From assembly GCF_008831285.2 (NCBI RefSeq), contig NC_045145.1, positions 372,001 through 436,000 of the forward strand: a stretch of DNA of 64,000 nt. Direction: 5' to 3'. The DNA is from Nymphaea colorata. Lineage: Eukaryota > Streptophyta > Magnoliopsida > Nymphaeales > Nymphaeaceae. The number at the start of each line of letters is the position of its first letter. Positions within the stretch are counted from its first letter, which is position 1. A model generated the notes under the pieces. The model did no database searches and had not been told where the DNA came from. It worked only from the letters and a program-made list of their open reading frames with translations. Positions 10,850 to 22,379 of this stretch are shown here, piece by piece. The position numbers were made by a program, and so were the translations under genes.

Positions 10850-11936
10850 AATTCCTTCCCTTGCTTTATAAAGTTTTAACTTCTTTATCAAGTACCACAC
10901 CATATATAGGTTGAAGATAATGTTTGGGTGAATATAAAATGCATCATGATCAACACGTCAGGAATGACCAAGCCTCTACCAACAGGCTAGTACCTTTTTC
11001 CTCTTTTGAAAATAAAAATAATTTTAATACACTTCAAAAACAAAACATAAACAAATTTTGGGATGCACACAACCTTATTTGCACACAAGGCAGTATCAGG
11101 CTGAGTGAGGTACACATATTGCATGCTTCCACAATACATCAACATAAGCTTTGAATTGTGAGCAACATTCATGCATTTTTGTATGCTTGAAAAGATTAAA
11201 GATATACTTTCTTTGAGATAACACCAAGCTTCCTTTCAGCATTGGTGGATTCGCTTCCTAGGAAATAGAATGAAGATTTTCCAAGTTTCACTTTTGCTTG
11301 TAGGGGAGGGTCTTCTATTAACTAACAGGGCATTTTGGTCTTTGGTCATTTTTAGTCCATAACACATGGTCCTTTGTTAGAGGGCCATACATATAACATG
11401 CTCCAATAACACAATGTTGCTCACAACATATAATTATCATCCTCCTCATTCAAGGGCTTTTCTTTTGATAAAATTGGACTTCAGTCCAAAACTTACTGGA
11501 ATTGTTCATTTTCATTCTTTCTTCTTGTTGTGCATTTTTTTGGCAGGTTTGAGAAATTGTGCTGAGGATATAGTACATCAAATTTAGAAAATTGGAAGGA
11601 TTTATGTGAACTATGGCTATAGTGGTGTCCTTACTTATAACAAAGCACAAACTGCAAAAATGGACTCAGTTCCAAGCCTATTTCACGTAACTTGCACTGG
11701 AAATGTGAGTTATTCTACAAGATTAGTCACTCAAATGCCTTAGGAATAGAACACCCAAGCATATTAAGCATATCTTTATTAAATCCTTTACGCGACTGTA
11801 ATTGAGCATTGCAAGTGAGAGCTTTCATGAAAGCAATCAAACTACATTTCCACCTCCAACTATTTTAGCCAATGGCTGGTCGTGCCCCAGAATTAAATCT
11901 CATTGCATCTATGGATATATTTTGAGTTATCCTTCT
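10850..11936. other. 3' flank of receptor kinase A, shared with B
   Basis: Bases 11170-11640 match two tandem blocks downstream of gene B (42490-42880 and 42890-43380). Phrases such as ATAACACCAAGCTTCC and TAGTCCATAACACA are common to all. No coding signal. The similarity shows that the duplicated unit included at least 0.8 kb beyond the stop codon. Confidence 0.6.
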
Positions 11937-12285
11937 ATCATTTTTGTCTTATGTCGTATCCTTCTCAGCCCTACAACCACTTCGTTCATGTCCATTCTCT
12001 CATTGGAGAGACATTTGAACATGACAAGCTAACTCCATTATCATTACCAGCAGCTCATTCATAGCAGCTGATCTTTCAGTTGGAGTAGTATTGCTTTCAT
12101 TCAAAAGATGGCTGTCAATGACATCTGAAATTGCAACAGGAAATGCTTCAGTCACCCATTGCCTCAAACTAAAATCCCCATCAAACTGTTCATCAGTAGC
12201 TTTCTTCCTGTAAACATCTCAAGGAGCAGAATTCCGTAGCTGTAGACATCGACTTTGGCTGACACCCTTCCGGCCATCCCAAATT
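11937..12285 (-). pseudogene. LRR receptor kinase A, exon 2 (kinase C-lobe)
   Basis: It encodes the last quarter of the kinase: FGMAGRVSAKVDVYSYGILLLEMF, then a region rich in acidic and hydrophobic helices. It matches exon 2 of gene B. The acceptor TTAG precedes AATTTGGG. Joined to exon 1, this would complete the APE motif of subdomain VIII. A one-base loss after the GRK segment (gene B reads RRKPTDEQFDGDF here) and another near the end destroy the frame. The approximate stop is TAA at 11937-11939. Confidence 0.8.
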
Positions 12286-12495
12286 CTAATTCGACCACTC
12301 AACAATATTAGACATGATTATCAAGCACAATATAATTGCTAATGCTCATCTATGACACAATTGCACTAATTGGTTTCCGGCAAGAGGCCTGGAAATTAAT
12401 GGACTTAAGATCAATTGAACATCTAATCCTGCCTTTCTCTTGTTGTATTATCATATATACATCTAAAAAAGAATACAAGATTATGATTTAGAACT

Positions 12496-12745
12496 AGACA
12501 TGGTTATCGGGCCGGCCCGGGTCAGCCCGAAGGGGCCCGATCCATTCTCATAACTTTTAAATATTAATTTTATTTTATTAATAATACATATCTTGTTATT
12601 TAAAATATATTTTATATTAAAAAAATTTATGTTATATTAAAAAATATTTTTTATGTAACCAGGATGGGCCAGGGCTTGGATTTTGGACATAAGGCCGGCC
12701 CGAACCCTGTTCTTATCGGACTGGTCTGGCCCGATGCCCAAGTCT
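12496..12745. mobile_element. 250-bp MITE in the intron of gene A
   Basis: The terminal inverted repeats are AGACATGGTTATCGGGCCGG and, from the other end, AGACTTGGGCATCGGGCCAG (16 of 20 match). The sequence ATTTAGAACT is duplicated at 12486-12495 and 12746-12755. The same place in the intron of gene B (44251-44260) has ATTTAGAACT once and no insert. The core is AT-rich and non-coding. A 9-10 bp duplication suggests Mutator-like; if only 8 bp are genuine, hAT. Confidence 0.9.
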
Positions 12746-13630
12746 ATTTAGAACTGAAGTCCTATATATCTGATATTCAAGTGCTCTTAAAAGAATTCAA
12801 ACATGCATCCAGATTTATTCTATGGGGCATGTGAGATTTGTCCAGTTTCATTAATTGTATGAAGCAGTGATTTCACAATATAAAGGCCTAACTAAACTAA
12901 TCTTCCTTCTAATTCTCCAGTGATCTATCTCAAGGTTCTCTTAAATGGCTCCTAAATCGAGTGAATTATTCAGTAGTGCCGATTGTTGACCATTCTTAAG
13001 CCATTAGGTAGAAAGGTATTTATGATTAGGATTCTTTTATACAAGAAAGGAAAAAAGTTTATAACTTCTGTTAAAAGAAGAAGATCAATTGAAGATTCTT
13101 GTCTGTTGAGGACATGCGAAAAACAGATGTGTACATGAGCACGAAACAATGCAAAAACTAGCATAAAACACCATAAGCCATGTGATCAACAAGAATTGTC
13201 CATGTAAAATAGTTGATTAATGACGTTTGCATTATTGAGCTAGGAACCACTTGTGCATGTCTTTACGTGTGAACCACAAAATCATGAAGATTAGATGGAC
13301 ATGGGTGTTTTCACATCAATTAATATATTTATTGATGTCATATTGCAAACCACAGAAGAGTATAATTAGTTAAACCACATAAGTCAGGACCAAACAATAT
13401 ATATATATATATATAATATATATATATATAAGTACAGACATATATAATTGAAATCAGTTGGCTACCTATGTTACTGATGACACCCTAAAAACAGTCTCAA
13501 TGCTAAAAGCGGTTGTCAAAACATCGGCTATCATCAATGCATTTTTTTGCAATGTTTAAAACATGCAAAATTTAAAAAAAGCTTAGTCAGCTTATTTCAA
13601 TATAAATAAATGAATGAATGAATATATATA

Positions 13631-13767
13631 GAGTGGGTGGGTTTGCCAGTCCTAATGGACTCTCTCTTTCCCTCTCTCTCTCTATATATACTCTCTCTCT
13701 CTATATATATATATAGAGAGAGAGAGGGAAAGAGAGAGTCCATTAGGACAGGCAAACCCACCCACTC
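13631..13767. repeat. Near-perfect long hairpin in the intron of gene A
   Basis: The arm 13631-13682 (starting GAGTGGGTGGGTTTGCC) is repeated inverted at 13716-13767 with one mismatch in about 52 bases. The loop side is CT/GA and AT microsatellite that pairs as well. Gene B keeps only the right arm (about 45150-45184). A transcript would fold into a stem of more than 60 pairs. Confidence 0.9.
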
Positions 13768-13876
13768 TCTCTTTGTCTCTCTTTATCTCACCTCATCACC
13801 TCTTCAGGCAAAAATACTCACACTTCTTCTAGACACAAAATTTATAAAAAGACAAAAGAATAAGAGATAGTACTAC

Positions 13877-16517
13877 ATGGTGCAATGTATCTGATGATTT
13901 CAAGGGTAGCTGTATGAGTAGAAGAATTCAGACCAACTAGAATCTTTGCAATGCCAAAATCGCTGACGTATGCTGTCATGTTCTCATCAAGAAGCACATT
14001 ACTTGCCTTCAGATCACAATGAACTACAGTTTCCGAGTAACCATGGTGAAGATATTCTACAGCACAAGCCACATCAATCATGATATCCAATCTCTGTAAG
14101 AGATTCAAGTGATGGTCACCCGAATGTAGACAGACTTCTGGCTTCCAAGGGGCATGTATTGGAGAACTAAAGCCTTGAAATCTGTACTAGAGCAGGACGT
14201 AATGACTTTAACAAGGTTTCAGAACCTGATTAGGTGGATGACAGTGCACTCAATGTCAAAACTTGTAGATGCTCCCTCAAATACAAATTAAGGACCTTAA
14301 CTGCCACAGTAGTTCCATATGCTAGAATTGCTTTGTACACTGAACCAAAGCTTCCATTCCCAAGAAAATTTGCATTACTGAAGTTGCTCGTCGCATGCAA
14401 TATCTCTCTGTAAGAAATCACTAAAAGTGTAATTCCTCGTAATCTTTCAACGCCATCAGGATGTTTCAACATCCCCCCTCTTTCTATAGCATGAGATACC
14501 AATGAGTGTGCAAACAATGACCACAAGTGCTGAGCCTCCAATTGTGCAAGGAGCAATCACTCTAGCCACATTGTTCTTACTTTGCCTCTCTCTTTTTTGT
14601 CTAAACACAATGGACATGGAATTTGGGTGCTCCACATAGTGCATAGTTCCCTAGGAAGGCAGAAAGGTTTGCAAACGTTCCACCACTTGGAATCTCTCCT
14701 TCCAATAGATTGAAGGACAAGTCCAAGACCTTGATGTGTTGAAGTTTCTCCAATGATTTTGGTATCTCACCCGAAAGCTTATTGTCGGAAAGGTCAATAG
14801 CTTCAATGTTTGCCATGTGATCAAGTTGTTCAGGAATGTGACCATCGAATGTGTTCTGAGACAGATTCAAATACTTTAGCATTTGGAGCTTTGATAATGA
14901 TGCAGACAACTCTCCACTCAGCTTGTTTGCAGAGATATCCATGTCAATCATCATGGAAAAATTCCCGAGATCCAGAGGCAGGTGACCAGTGAAAGAGTTG
15001 TCTTGCAAGTATAGCTCCAACAAATACTTCAACTCACAAAGACCTGGCAGTAGTGTTGGTAACAAATTGTTTGAGTGTAGACTCATCTGTTGCAAACTAG
15101 TGAGATTGTTTATAGAGCTTGAAATTGAACCAATTAGCATGTTGCGTTCAACAGCAAACACATACATGCGGACCAATTGGTAGATTGATTGCGGGATTGG
15201 GCATTCTAATGCATTGTTATCAATATACAACTCTTGTAAGTTGTGCATCTGTCCTATATTTGGTGGAATGAGCCCTTTTATTTTGTTGGAACTCAAACAT
15301 AAGGAAATTAACTTGGTCAAGTTGGCTACGGCCAATGGGATAGTACCTTAATCAGATTAAATGAAAGGTAAAGTCTTGACAAGGTGGTTGTTAGGTTTCC
15401 AACAGTGGCTGGAAGAGTGCAATTCAGAAGGTTTTGTGACAGAACAATTTCCTCTAGCAGTCGACAGTTGCTGAACGATGTGAGAATGGAGAGCTCATGG
15501 TTGCCAGGGACATTGGTCAACATATTTCTCCATTGGGAAATGCACCTGAGTTGTGACAGACTACCTAATTCTAATGGTATTGGACCACTAAATTTTCTCC
15601 TTTCTGCACTAAGAAGTTGAAGTCTTGTAGCATTAGAAAGAAAAGCTCGGAAAGGGCCATCAAAATTGCTAAATCCCATATAGAGTCATTGGAGATTGGG
15701 CAGGAAGCGGCCTGCATCTTTTGGGAGATGCCCTGTTAGTTGATTGGACATGAAACTCAAATCCTCAAGAGCGGATAGGTTAAACAAGCTCTCAGGCAGT
15801 GTACCAGTGACATTGTTCATTTGCACGATAAAGGCCATCAAGTGGGTTAGGCTTCCCAACTCAGGAGGAATGTTCCCCTGTATCTGATTTTGACCGATAA
15901 TAAACCATCCAGTTTTGTGAGATTAGCCAAAGCAACTGGAATGGTGTCGGTGAGCCTATTACCAAGAATGTTGAAGCACTTGATTTCTGACAAACCGCCT
16001 AAAACTTTGGGATGCTTCCATAGAATTGGTTATCATGTGCTGACAGTATTTGGAGACCTCGACAATGGCTCAGTGTTTGTAGGATCAACCCCTCAAAATT
16101 GTTTTTTCTTATAAAAAGATTGTCTAACAGAGGGAGACGGCTAAAATGCTCGAAAAGGTGACCATGGAAACTATCCTTCGAGAGATCAAGAACCTGTAAG
16201 AAGGAGAGATTGCTGATGTATGGGGAGATAGTACCTTCGAGTGCCTTTTCGGAGAGGTTCAAAGCAACGACCCTATGTGACCACGACCGCATGACACTCC
16301 TGTCCAGTCGTAGAAGGAGATGTTGAAATTCCAATTTGATAACACATTATAAGGGTCTTTATGACATGGGATTTGAAAGACAACAATGCGAATTGATCAG
16401 TCACGTTGCTCAGAGAAACAAGGGCTGAGGCACCTCCCCTTGGCGAGAACCACAACCAAGGTGAAGGAGGAGAAACAAAAAACACAAGTGGCTGAGGTGA
16501 CGGCCGGTGCTTGCCAT
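13877..16517 (-). pseudogene. LRR receptor kinase A, exon 1 (LRR-XII type)
   Basis: Start ATG at 16517 (MASTGRHLSH), followed by a hydrophobic signal peptide, LRR N-terminal cap, a long LRR array (about 16350-14650), a transmembrane segment ([20 protein letters not shown], about 14560-14500) and the kinase N-lobe: GNGSFGSV glycine loop, VAVKV lysine, HCDLKASNVLLD catalytic loop (non-RD, Cys before Asp), DFGIAK. Family members of this kind sense microbial patterns at the plasma membrane. Frame breaks occur near 16430 (one base after the signal peptide), near 16360, at about 15340 (loss of one base in the NLI-EG region) and in the kinase near 14230. All are small. The last exon base would create a stop with exon 2. 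As given it cannot encode a receptor; some breaks could be assembly errors. Confidence 0.85.
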
Positions 16518-17325
16518 GCCTGTCTAATTTTCTATGCAAAACATGTACGAAAAGAAGAGAAGCTAGGTCTTTAATTTGTGTGTGGTTCACTTATAAAATT
16601 TGTGTATTCTTTACAAATTGAAGAAGACTCAGGTCTACTGCTTTGGAACATATTGCTTCACACTTCCAAATCCAGCCGCACGACTAATTGTTATATCAAC
16701 GAGGCTTTTTCTTGGCCGCCCTTATCTTGTTTTCCTTTACCAGTGTTCCACTCTATTCAGTCCAAATCAAGTTCTCAATTTGAACTTTTTTTTTTTTTTA
16801 AGATTCCAAGCTGGGTTTCGACCATATTCACAAAGATCTTGTTACTTTTTAAATGGAGAGGTTTATCTAAATGACGAGCTTAGCAAAAAAGATGCGAATA
16901 GTCGAAAAAATGGTACATTTTTAGAAAAAATAAAAAAAAACTTATAGGTCATAGAAAAATCAAATAAATGAGAAACTAATAAGGCAACATTAAAAAGATA
17001 GATAAAAATAAACAAGACTTAGAAAGTGGACAAAGGCAGTTTGATAATAAAAAAGAGTGAAGAAACGCCTAATGTGAAATTGATTCAGTCCACCTGTTAT
17101 TGTTTTTTTATTAGTTTTTATACCTTGTCAGTTATGTTTAAAAATAGTCTAATTTTTAACATTTTGTTTTGATTCACAACTACATCATCTAATCATGGGA
17201 CTGGAGTTAGGGCAACTTGATCTTTCAAAAGCTGATTTTTTCAAGGTCACACTCACACGTTGAGGCTGGCCGTGTTGAATATGAATGCTTATTGATTCAT
17301 TTTTTTTTCAACTTCATGCACCATG
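16518..17325. repeat. Receptor-kinase 5'-flank repeat, copy upstream of gene A
   Basis: Matches the DNA upstream of genes C (28183-28745) and B (55597-55830), including GAAGA(C)TCAGGTCTACTGCTTTGGAACA, and part of the left-edge copy. Contains the A-rich block shared by four copies. May include the promoter of the ancestral gene; no TATA box stands out. Confidence 0.65.
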
Positions 17326-17412
17326 GTTGCTCAGACAACAAGGGCTGAGGGCGTCTCCCTTTGGCCAAGAACCACAGTCGAGGTGAAGGAGCAACACAAA
17401 AAAGGCCAAGTA
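17326..17412 (-). pseudogene. LRR receptor kinase scrap E (signal peptide region)
   Basis: The minus strand matches the end of the signal peptide and the start of the mature protein of genes B and C, around VVLGQRE and the following P-S-A-L. Only about 85 bp remain between two blocks of 5'-flank repeat. It is the residue of a further tandem gene copy. Confidence 0.7.
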
Positions 17413-17620
17413 GTTGATCAGCACATGTTTTGTTACCTTTTATAGGTTGTTTATTTATTTTTCAAAAGAATATAATTTTCACATTTTGTGCTGATTAACA
17501 ACCAGCACATGGAAGCAATTCCATCGCTCGTTTCAAATGCTGATTTTTCCAACATTTCAGCCAGACCATGACCACGCCATTCGTGCTTTATGAACGTCCA
17601 TTGACTCAAAATAGCCACAT
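17413..17620. repeat. Receptor-kinase 5'-flank repeat, second block
   Basis: Matches 618-840 closely (GGTTGTTTATTTATTTTTCA and the following 170 bases), so the flank of scrap E and that of gene D are related. Confidence 0.65.
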
Positions 17621-17855
17621 GGTCAGATGACAACATTGTGAAAATCCGCTTCTCAAACAGTGGATGAAGTTGCCTGAAACTTCCGTGTTGTCGGCCGATC
17701 CGGTGATTTAAACAACTTCTTTGTGAATCAGCATAAAATATGAAAAAATATATTTTTTTGAAAAATAAATAAACAGCATAAAAAACTAATAAAAACAATT
17801 TTTTTTAAAAAAGGTGGACTGGATCAAATTGACGTGGTGAAGACTTGAAGCAACG

Positions 17856-18222
17856 GGCCAACTAAGTCACACAGATATGTCGTATCCGTGTCGATACGGG
17901 GATAAGAGATACGGACATGGATACGCATGGATACGTTTGGATTGGCTCTTGATCAGACCCAATCCGAACCACAAGAAAACCAGATTTTAAGTTAGGTTGA
18001 GCTCTTCTCCCTTACTTCTTGTGGTTTTTTTCTGTTTTTCTAATAGATGACTATAATGATGATATTGATAAACATGTTTTCTGATAAACAATGTTTTGCT
18101 TGTAACTTTCAGAGTGAACTATTAATTTATAATTTTTTTCAATTTATAATTTTTGAGAATATTATTTTACCGAATCCACGTATCTCAGAATTATGAAAAT
18201 TGCCCGTGTGACTTAGCTGGCC
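17856..18222. mobile_element. TIR element of about 370 bp
   Basis: GGCCAACTAAGTCACAC at 17856-17872 is inverted at 18206-18222 with one mismatch. The subterminal region has GTATCCGTGT/GATACGG words on the left and CGTATCTCAG on the right. No open frame and no certain target duplication, although CTTGAA and TTCAAG just outside may extend the inverted repeat. Confidence 0.6.
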
Positions 18223-18230
18223 AATTCAAG

Positions 18231-19260
18231 CCAATAATATTGCACTAATCAAGCAACCTAGTAGTTGCAAACATTTTCATGACCGATGAGAACCACCACT
18301 TACAGATAGGTTGTGAGAGATGACAACCAAAATTAGGTAGTAAATATAATGATAAAAAACACATTTTTTTTTGAAAAACTGTGCTAAAACATGAAAAATA
18401 AGTCCGCTGAATAAAACGGCAAAAAGATAATTATTTTGAAAAGGATGTGAAAACAAAAAAACGTGGTTTTCCTGTCTTTTTCATATTTTTTTTCAATTTT
18501 CTACAAACTTACCTTATTTTTTTGCATTTTTTGCTTTTTATTTTTCATGCTCACTGTATTATACGATAGACAGACCTCCCTGTTTAAAAAGCAAAAAAAA
18601 TATTCGTGATTATGGTAGAAACCTATTTATGGATATATATAAAAAAAATTGACAATTCACAACTTTGGTTGAAATGAATAGAGTAGAAAAGGGGTAAAGG
18701 GAAATAAGATACTACCTAGGACCACCAAGAAAAAAGACTATCCAGTAAGAAGGCCCATTCACCAATGGTCTGGACCCACCCACATTTGATTTCTTTGAAA
18801 AAGAAGCCCAAGTCTTTTCTTTTGTATTGTTTCTGCACAGACTAGGACCCTACAGTTTGCAGCATTCACACGAACTTATGAAGAAAGAGCCTAAGGACAG
18901 TTGAACTTATAGCGGCGAATATCTATCTAATCAGGATCCAAGGAAATGCTTGGAGACCCCTGGTAGGTGAGTTGTAAAATATGACAACTATGTGTGTTGG
19001 CCTTAATTATCGGTCTAATTCTTAAGATATTTGTCAAATTCATGGACATGTTAGGTGTTGACTCATCCTTCAAAAACACACAACAGGAAGCAAACCAAAA
19101 CACACAAAAATAGAGCTTAATTTTATGTAAGACTGAAGGAGCCAAAAAGCATATTATTTGACAATCATTTCTTTGGCGACTTATAGCATGACCAGTACTC
19201 AAATATTTAATCCACAAGAGAAATAAGATCTCCATTACTTGCACAAGCACATCAGTGCTC
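18231..19260. other. AT-rich spacer
   Basis: No gene, RNA or repeat boundary recognised. Poly-A/T runs are frequent between 18340 and 18650. Confidence 0.5.
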
Positions 19261-19267
19261 TATGTTA

Positions 19268-19440
19268 GAATGTATATGTCAGAACCGAAATATAGTTTCA
19301 AAATTTTAATAGACCAAACTAAAATTTTCAATTTTTTATATACGTTAAACTTAAATTTATGAAATTTCAATGTTTGAATTTTTTAAAATTTGATGGTTGG
19401 GGGCCAAGGCCCTGCCGCGCCCCTGCCTCCGTCCGTGATG
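19268..19440. repeat. Short GGGCC repeat family member
   Basis: AT-rich body with AAAATTTT and AAATTT words, ending GGGGGCCAAGGCCCTGCCGC. Resembles the units at 23612-23754 and 40382-40590. Confidence 0.45.
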
Positions 19441-19445
19441 TGTGT

Positions 19446-20680
19446 TGTAACTGTGGATCTGTCTAAATTACTACTAACAATTTTGGCTTGATATACAATT
19501 TCTTGTTAGATATATGGAATTGTAATAGTCACTGGTATCATACCTCAAAGCATTAACATAGCTTAATGATTTAGGCAAAAGCCAAAAAACAACAATCAAA
19601 AATCATAGCAACAAAAGAACATGAACTTAATGAGCTTTCTTTTGGAAATGTTTCGTAACATATTTTATTGATGTTTTAATCAATTAAATGGATTTCAATT
19701 TTATCAAAGTGCTTCCTAAATGTTGTTTGTCACATCAGGCCTGTACATGAGTATATCAATCACACAATTAGTATGCTCATATCTTGCTTCAAGATATACA
19801 TATATTTCTGATGCTCATATCTTGCTTCAAGCGAGTAATCAAACCTGGTGATTGGTCATACTGATTATAGATGATAATTAGTCACTGAGTGATCTGCCAT
19901 ACATACAGATCTAGTATTGACCTATGTACTGAAATGACAAAAATCCAAATCATAAGTTAAAGACAAAATAAGCAATTATTCACATAAGACTGTAAAAATA
20001 TACAGTCATATATACCTGTGAAGATACGTAGCTGATGCATGCCAACAACCACAACATCTAGCTCCAACAAAAAAAAAAATCAAAATATCATTTAAATGTC
20101 TTCACATAAGCATCTTAAACATATTATCCAGGTGAAAGGGTCCATGATCAAAGATGCATGGTAGAAGCTCTAGGAACAAAGCAGGAATTAGGGGTCGTCT
20201 GCTAATCACAACAGGATATTATTGTTATATATATCTGCCATAATATTTAAGGTAGATTCATGGAATGTTATAACCTAATATTACATAAATCTACCTAATA
20301 TTGGGACAATATATGAAACAGTTACATACTGTTATTGTTGCCAAACGGACCCAAGATCAACATAAGATATAAACATATGCCGAGCAAGTTATGATGTACA
20401 TAGCTTCACCTAGATCTGTTGGTGGTGAGAAAAAGCCCCATCAGAGGTAAGGGGTTTCTTGTAGTGGCCGCTATCACCATCTCACATATCTTTGCCATTA
20501 TAGTTCCCATAAAATAATCGAATAAGATTATTTTGAGTGCTAAACAAAATTAAGTTAGAAAGCATGGAGAACTAAAATAAAAAATAACCTGTGAAAGTCC
20601 AACAAAGAGAACTTTAAAATTTGTCATTGAATGGATATGGTCAATCATAGCTGAAAGGTCATATAGAGCCAATTCCGCTC
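19446..20680. other. Spacer without recognised features
   Basis: Only a small local duplication (GCTCATATCTTGCTTCAAG at about 19770 and 19813) is visible. No coding similarity. Confidence 0.5.
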
Positions 20681-20682
20681 AA

Positions 20683-21080
20683 ATTAGGTTGTCAATATAT
20701 CTGATTTTAATTGGATATCCAACCAAACCAGTTGAAAAAATGTCGGATATGTTAAAAAATTTAACATCCAATTAAGAAATTGGATTGGGTTTGGGTTTAA
20801 GAAACAACATCTGACTAGATCCTGATTCAGATTTGGATGTACATATATATCCAACTGGATTCGGGTTTAGGTTCAGAAATGGATTGGAATTAATTTTAAA
20901 TAAAAATCTTATATTCAAATGCTGTTACATTTTGAAAATCAGCCAGAATTGAATCAAATTTGAAATTCAGATTGTGATATTGAATTTTAGATCCATTGTT
21001 TGTATTCAAATCAGAATTTGAATATGGATAAGTGAATATCCCAAAAAACATATATAGTTGAAGATGTATTTTAACTCCAA
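20683..21080. repeat. Degenerate GGATTCAGAT repeat
   Basis: Starts near TAGGTTGTCAATATATCTGA and contains many GGATTGGGTTT, GATTCAGATTTGG and ATCCAA words. Related to the tracts at 38470-38800 and 59695-60490. The start resembles that of the 59695 copy (TAAGGATGTCAATATGTCTG), which suggests a transposon end. Confidence 0.5.
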
Positions 21081-21336
21081 TCCCAGGACTCCAGAAAGAC
21101 AATCAATAACAAAAGATACAAACTCCTCAAATTATTCCCTACTGGCATGCACGTGTCATGCAATAGAGATAGCTAATAAGAAACTTTGGTAGATAATCAA
21201 AATTAAAAACTCTATCATATATGTATATGTGTGTATGTACGTGTGTGTGTGTGTGTGTATAGGGCAGATTTTGTATTTAAAAAATAGCAGATTATAAATT
21301 TTCGATGAACTCCTGGCAGAGGCAGTTGAAAGTTTA

Positions 21337-22260
21337 GTTCTTTTTGATAAATCCTGTTTTACCTCTTATTTGGCTTAGTAATCAACTGATCAACCTTGAT
21401 CAAAGCATGTAAATTTGAACAGTCGAAGAAAGGAACAAAATTTGACAGAAGTCATTAAGAATTTCATATTTATTCATGCCATCTCTTATTGTTAGATGTC
21501 ATATGCAAAGTCTGGATGATGTGAAATGTACATGACCTTGAGATTTGATGATTGAAAGCTCCAATCTGATCACATTTTATTTCACTACGGAAAAAAGATT
21601 TCACTGCTGCAAGTAATATAGGGAGTTGTTTGAAAGTGATAAGAAAAGCTAAGACACTAATTCTAAAACTCTGATTTGATAGGCCACCAAAAGTTTCAAG
21701 GAATCCCATCAATTAGGAATTTCAGTCATTGTTATGGCAGAAAAATATAATTATTAAACTTTTTACTTACTAAACTTTCAAAAAACCAAAATTTTTAACA
21801 CATGCTAATAATGTGACGTTTGGAAAACATAAGAATGCAGGAAAAAGATGAAATTTCAACTTTTCCATGGATTTGGAGAAATTTCAAGAATTTCTTTTCT
21901 TTTATTTTTTTCTTTTGCAAAATATTGCCACAACCAATTTATTGACCAAAGTTTTCAAATGTCAAAGACTGATTGAAATGTTCAAATGCAAAACTTCATA
22001 ATTTTTGTCTCCTATATATGAGCCTAGTTGTTCCCAAGTTTGAGATGACAAGGGCAACGATGAAGAACACAAGTTCATCCGAGGAGAAAAAAATAATCCA
22101 AACATATTCTGTAAGAGAGACCCCCACAACACAGGAAGCCCTGGTACAGGTTTAGTCTTTCCATTTGCGACAATGGAAACAGTACGAATGATGTAGGAAG
22201 AAGCAGAAGAGAGTATACAAAAGAATGAGAAATGAAATCATAATCAAGCCACCCCTGAAA
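21337..22260. repeat. Three-copy dispersed segment, copy 1
   Basis: Matches 57838-58515 over most of its length and 40755-41130 over its right half. Shared words include GCTTAGTAATCAACTGATCA, GGAACAAAATTT and CACAGGAAGCCCTGGTAC. A short frame on the plus strand ending TTQEALVQV has a counterpart in the 40755 copy (ATQEALVLVE) but not a clean one in the third. Could be an old non-autonomous element or a piece of an unrecognised gene. Confidence 0.5.
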
Positions 22261-22379
22261 CAGAGCCTCAAGGGTTTGATTGCATTCTCAGTTAGCACTA
22301 AAGGGAACTCCTCTCATAGCATCAACCATTTGTACTGCAAAAGGGATGGATCGACATGCAAGGTGAAAAATAGTGAGAG

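Larger units (their letters stand above)
12286..13876 (-). other. Intron of receptor kinase A
   Basis: Colinear with the intron of gene B (44050-45194 plus 53185-53424). It contains a 250-bp MITE, an (AT)n run at about 13392-13432 and a long hairpin, none of which is complete in B. The donor reads CCAT|GTAGTA where B has CCAG|GTATGT. The last exon base is changed and one intron base is lost, so the donor is weakened. Confidence 0.75.
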
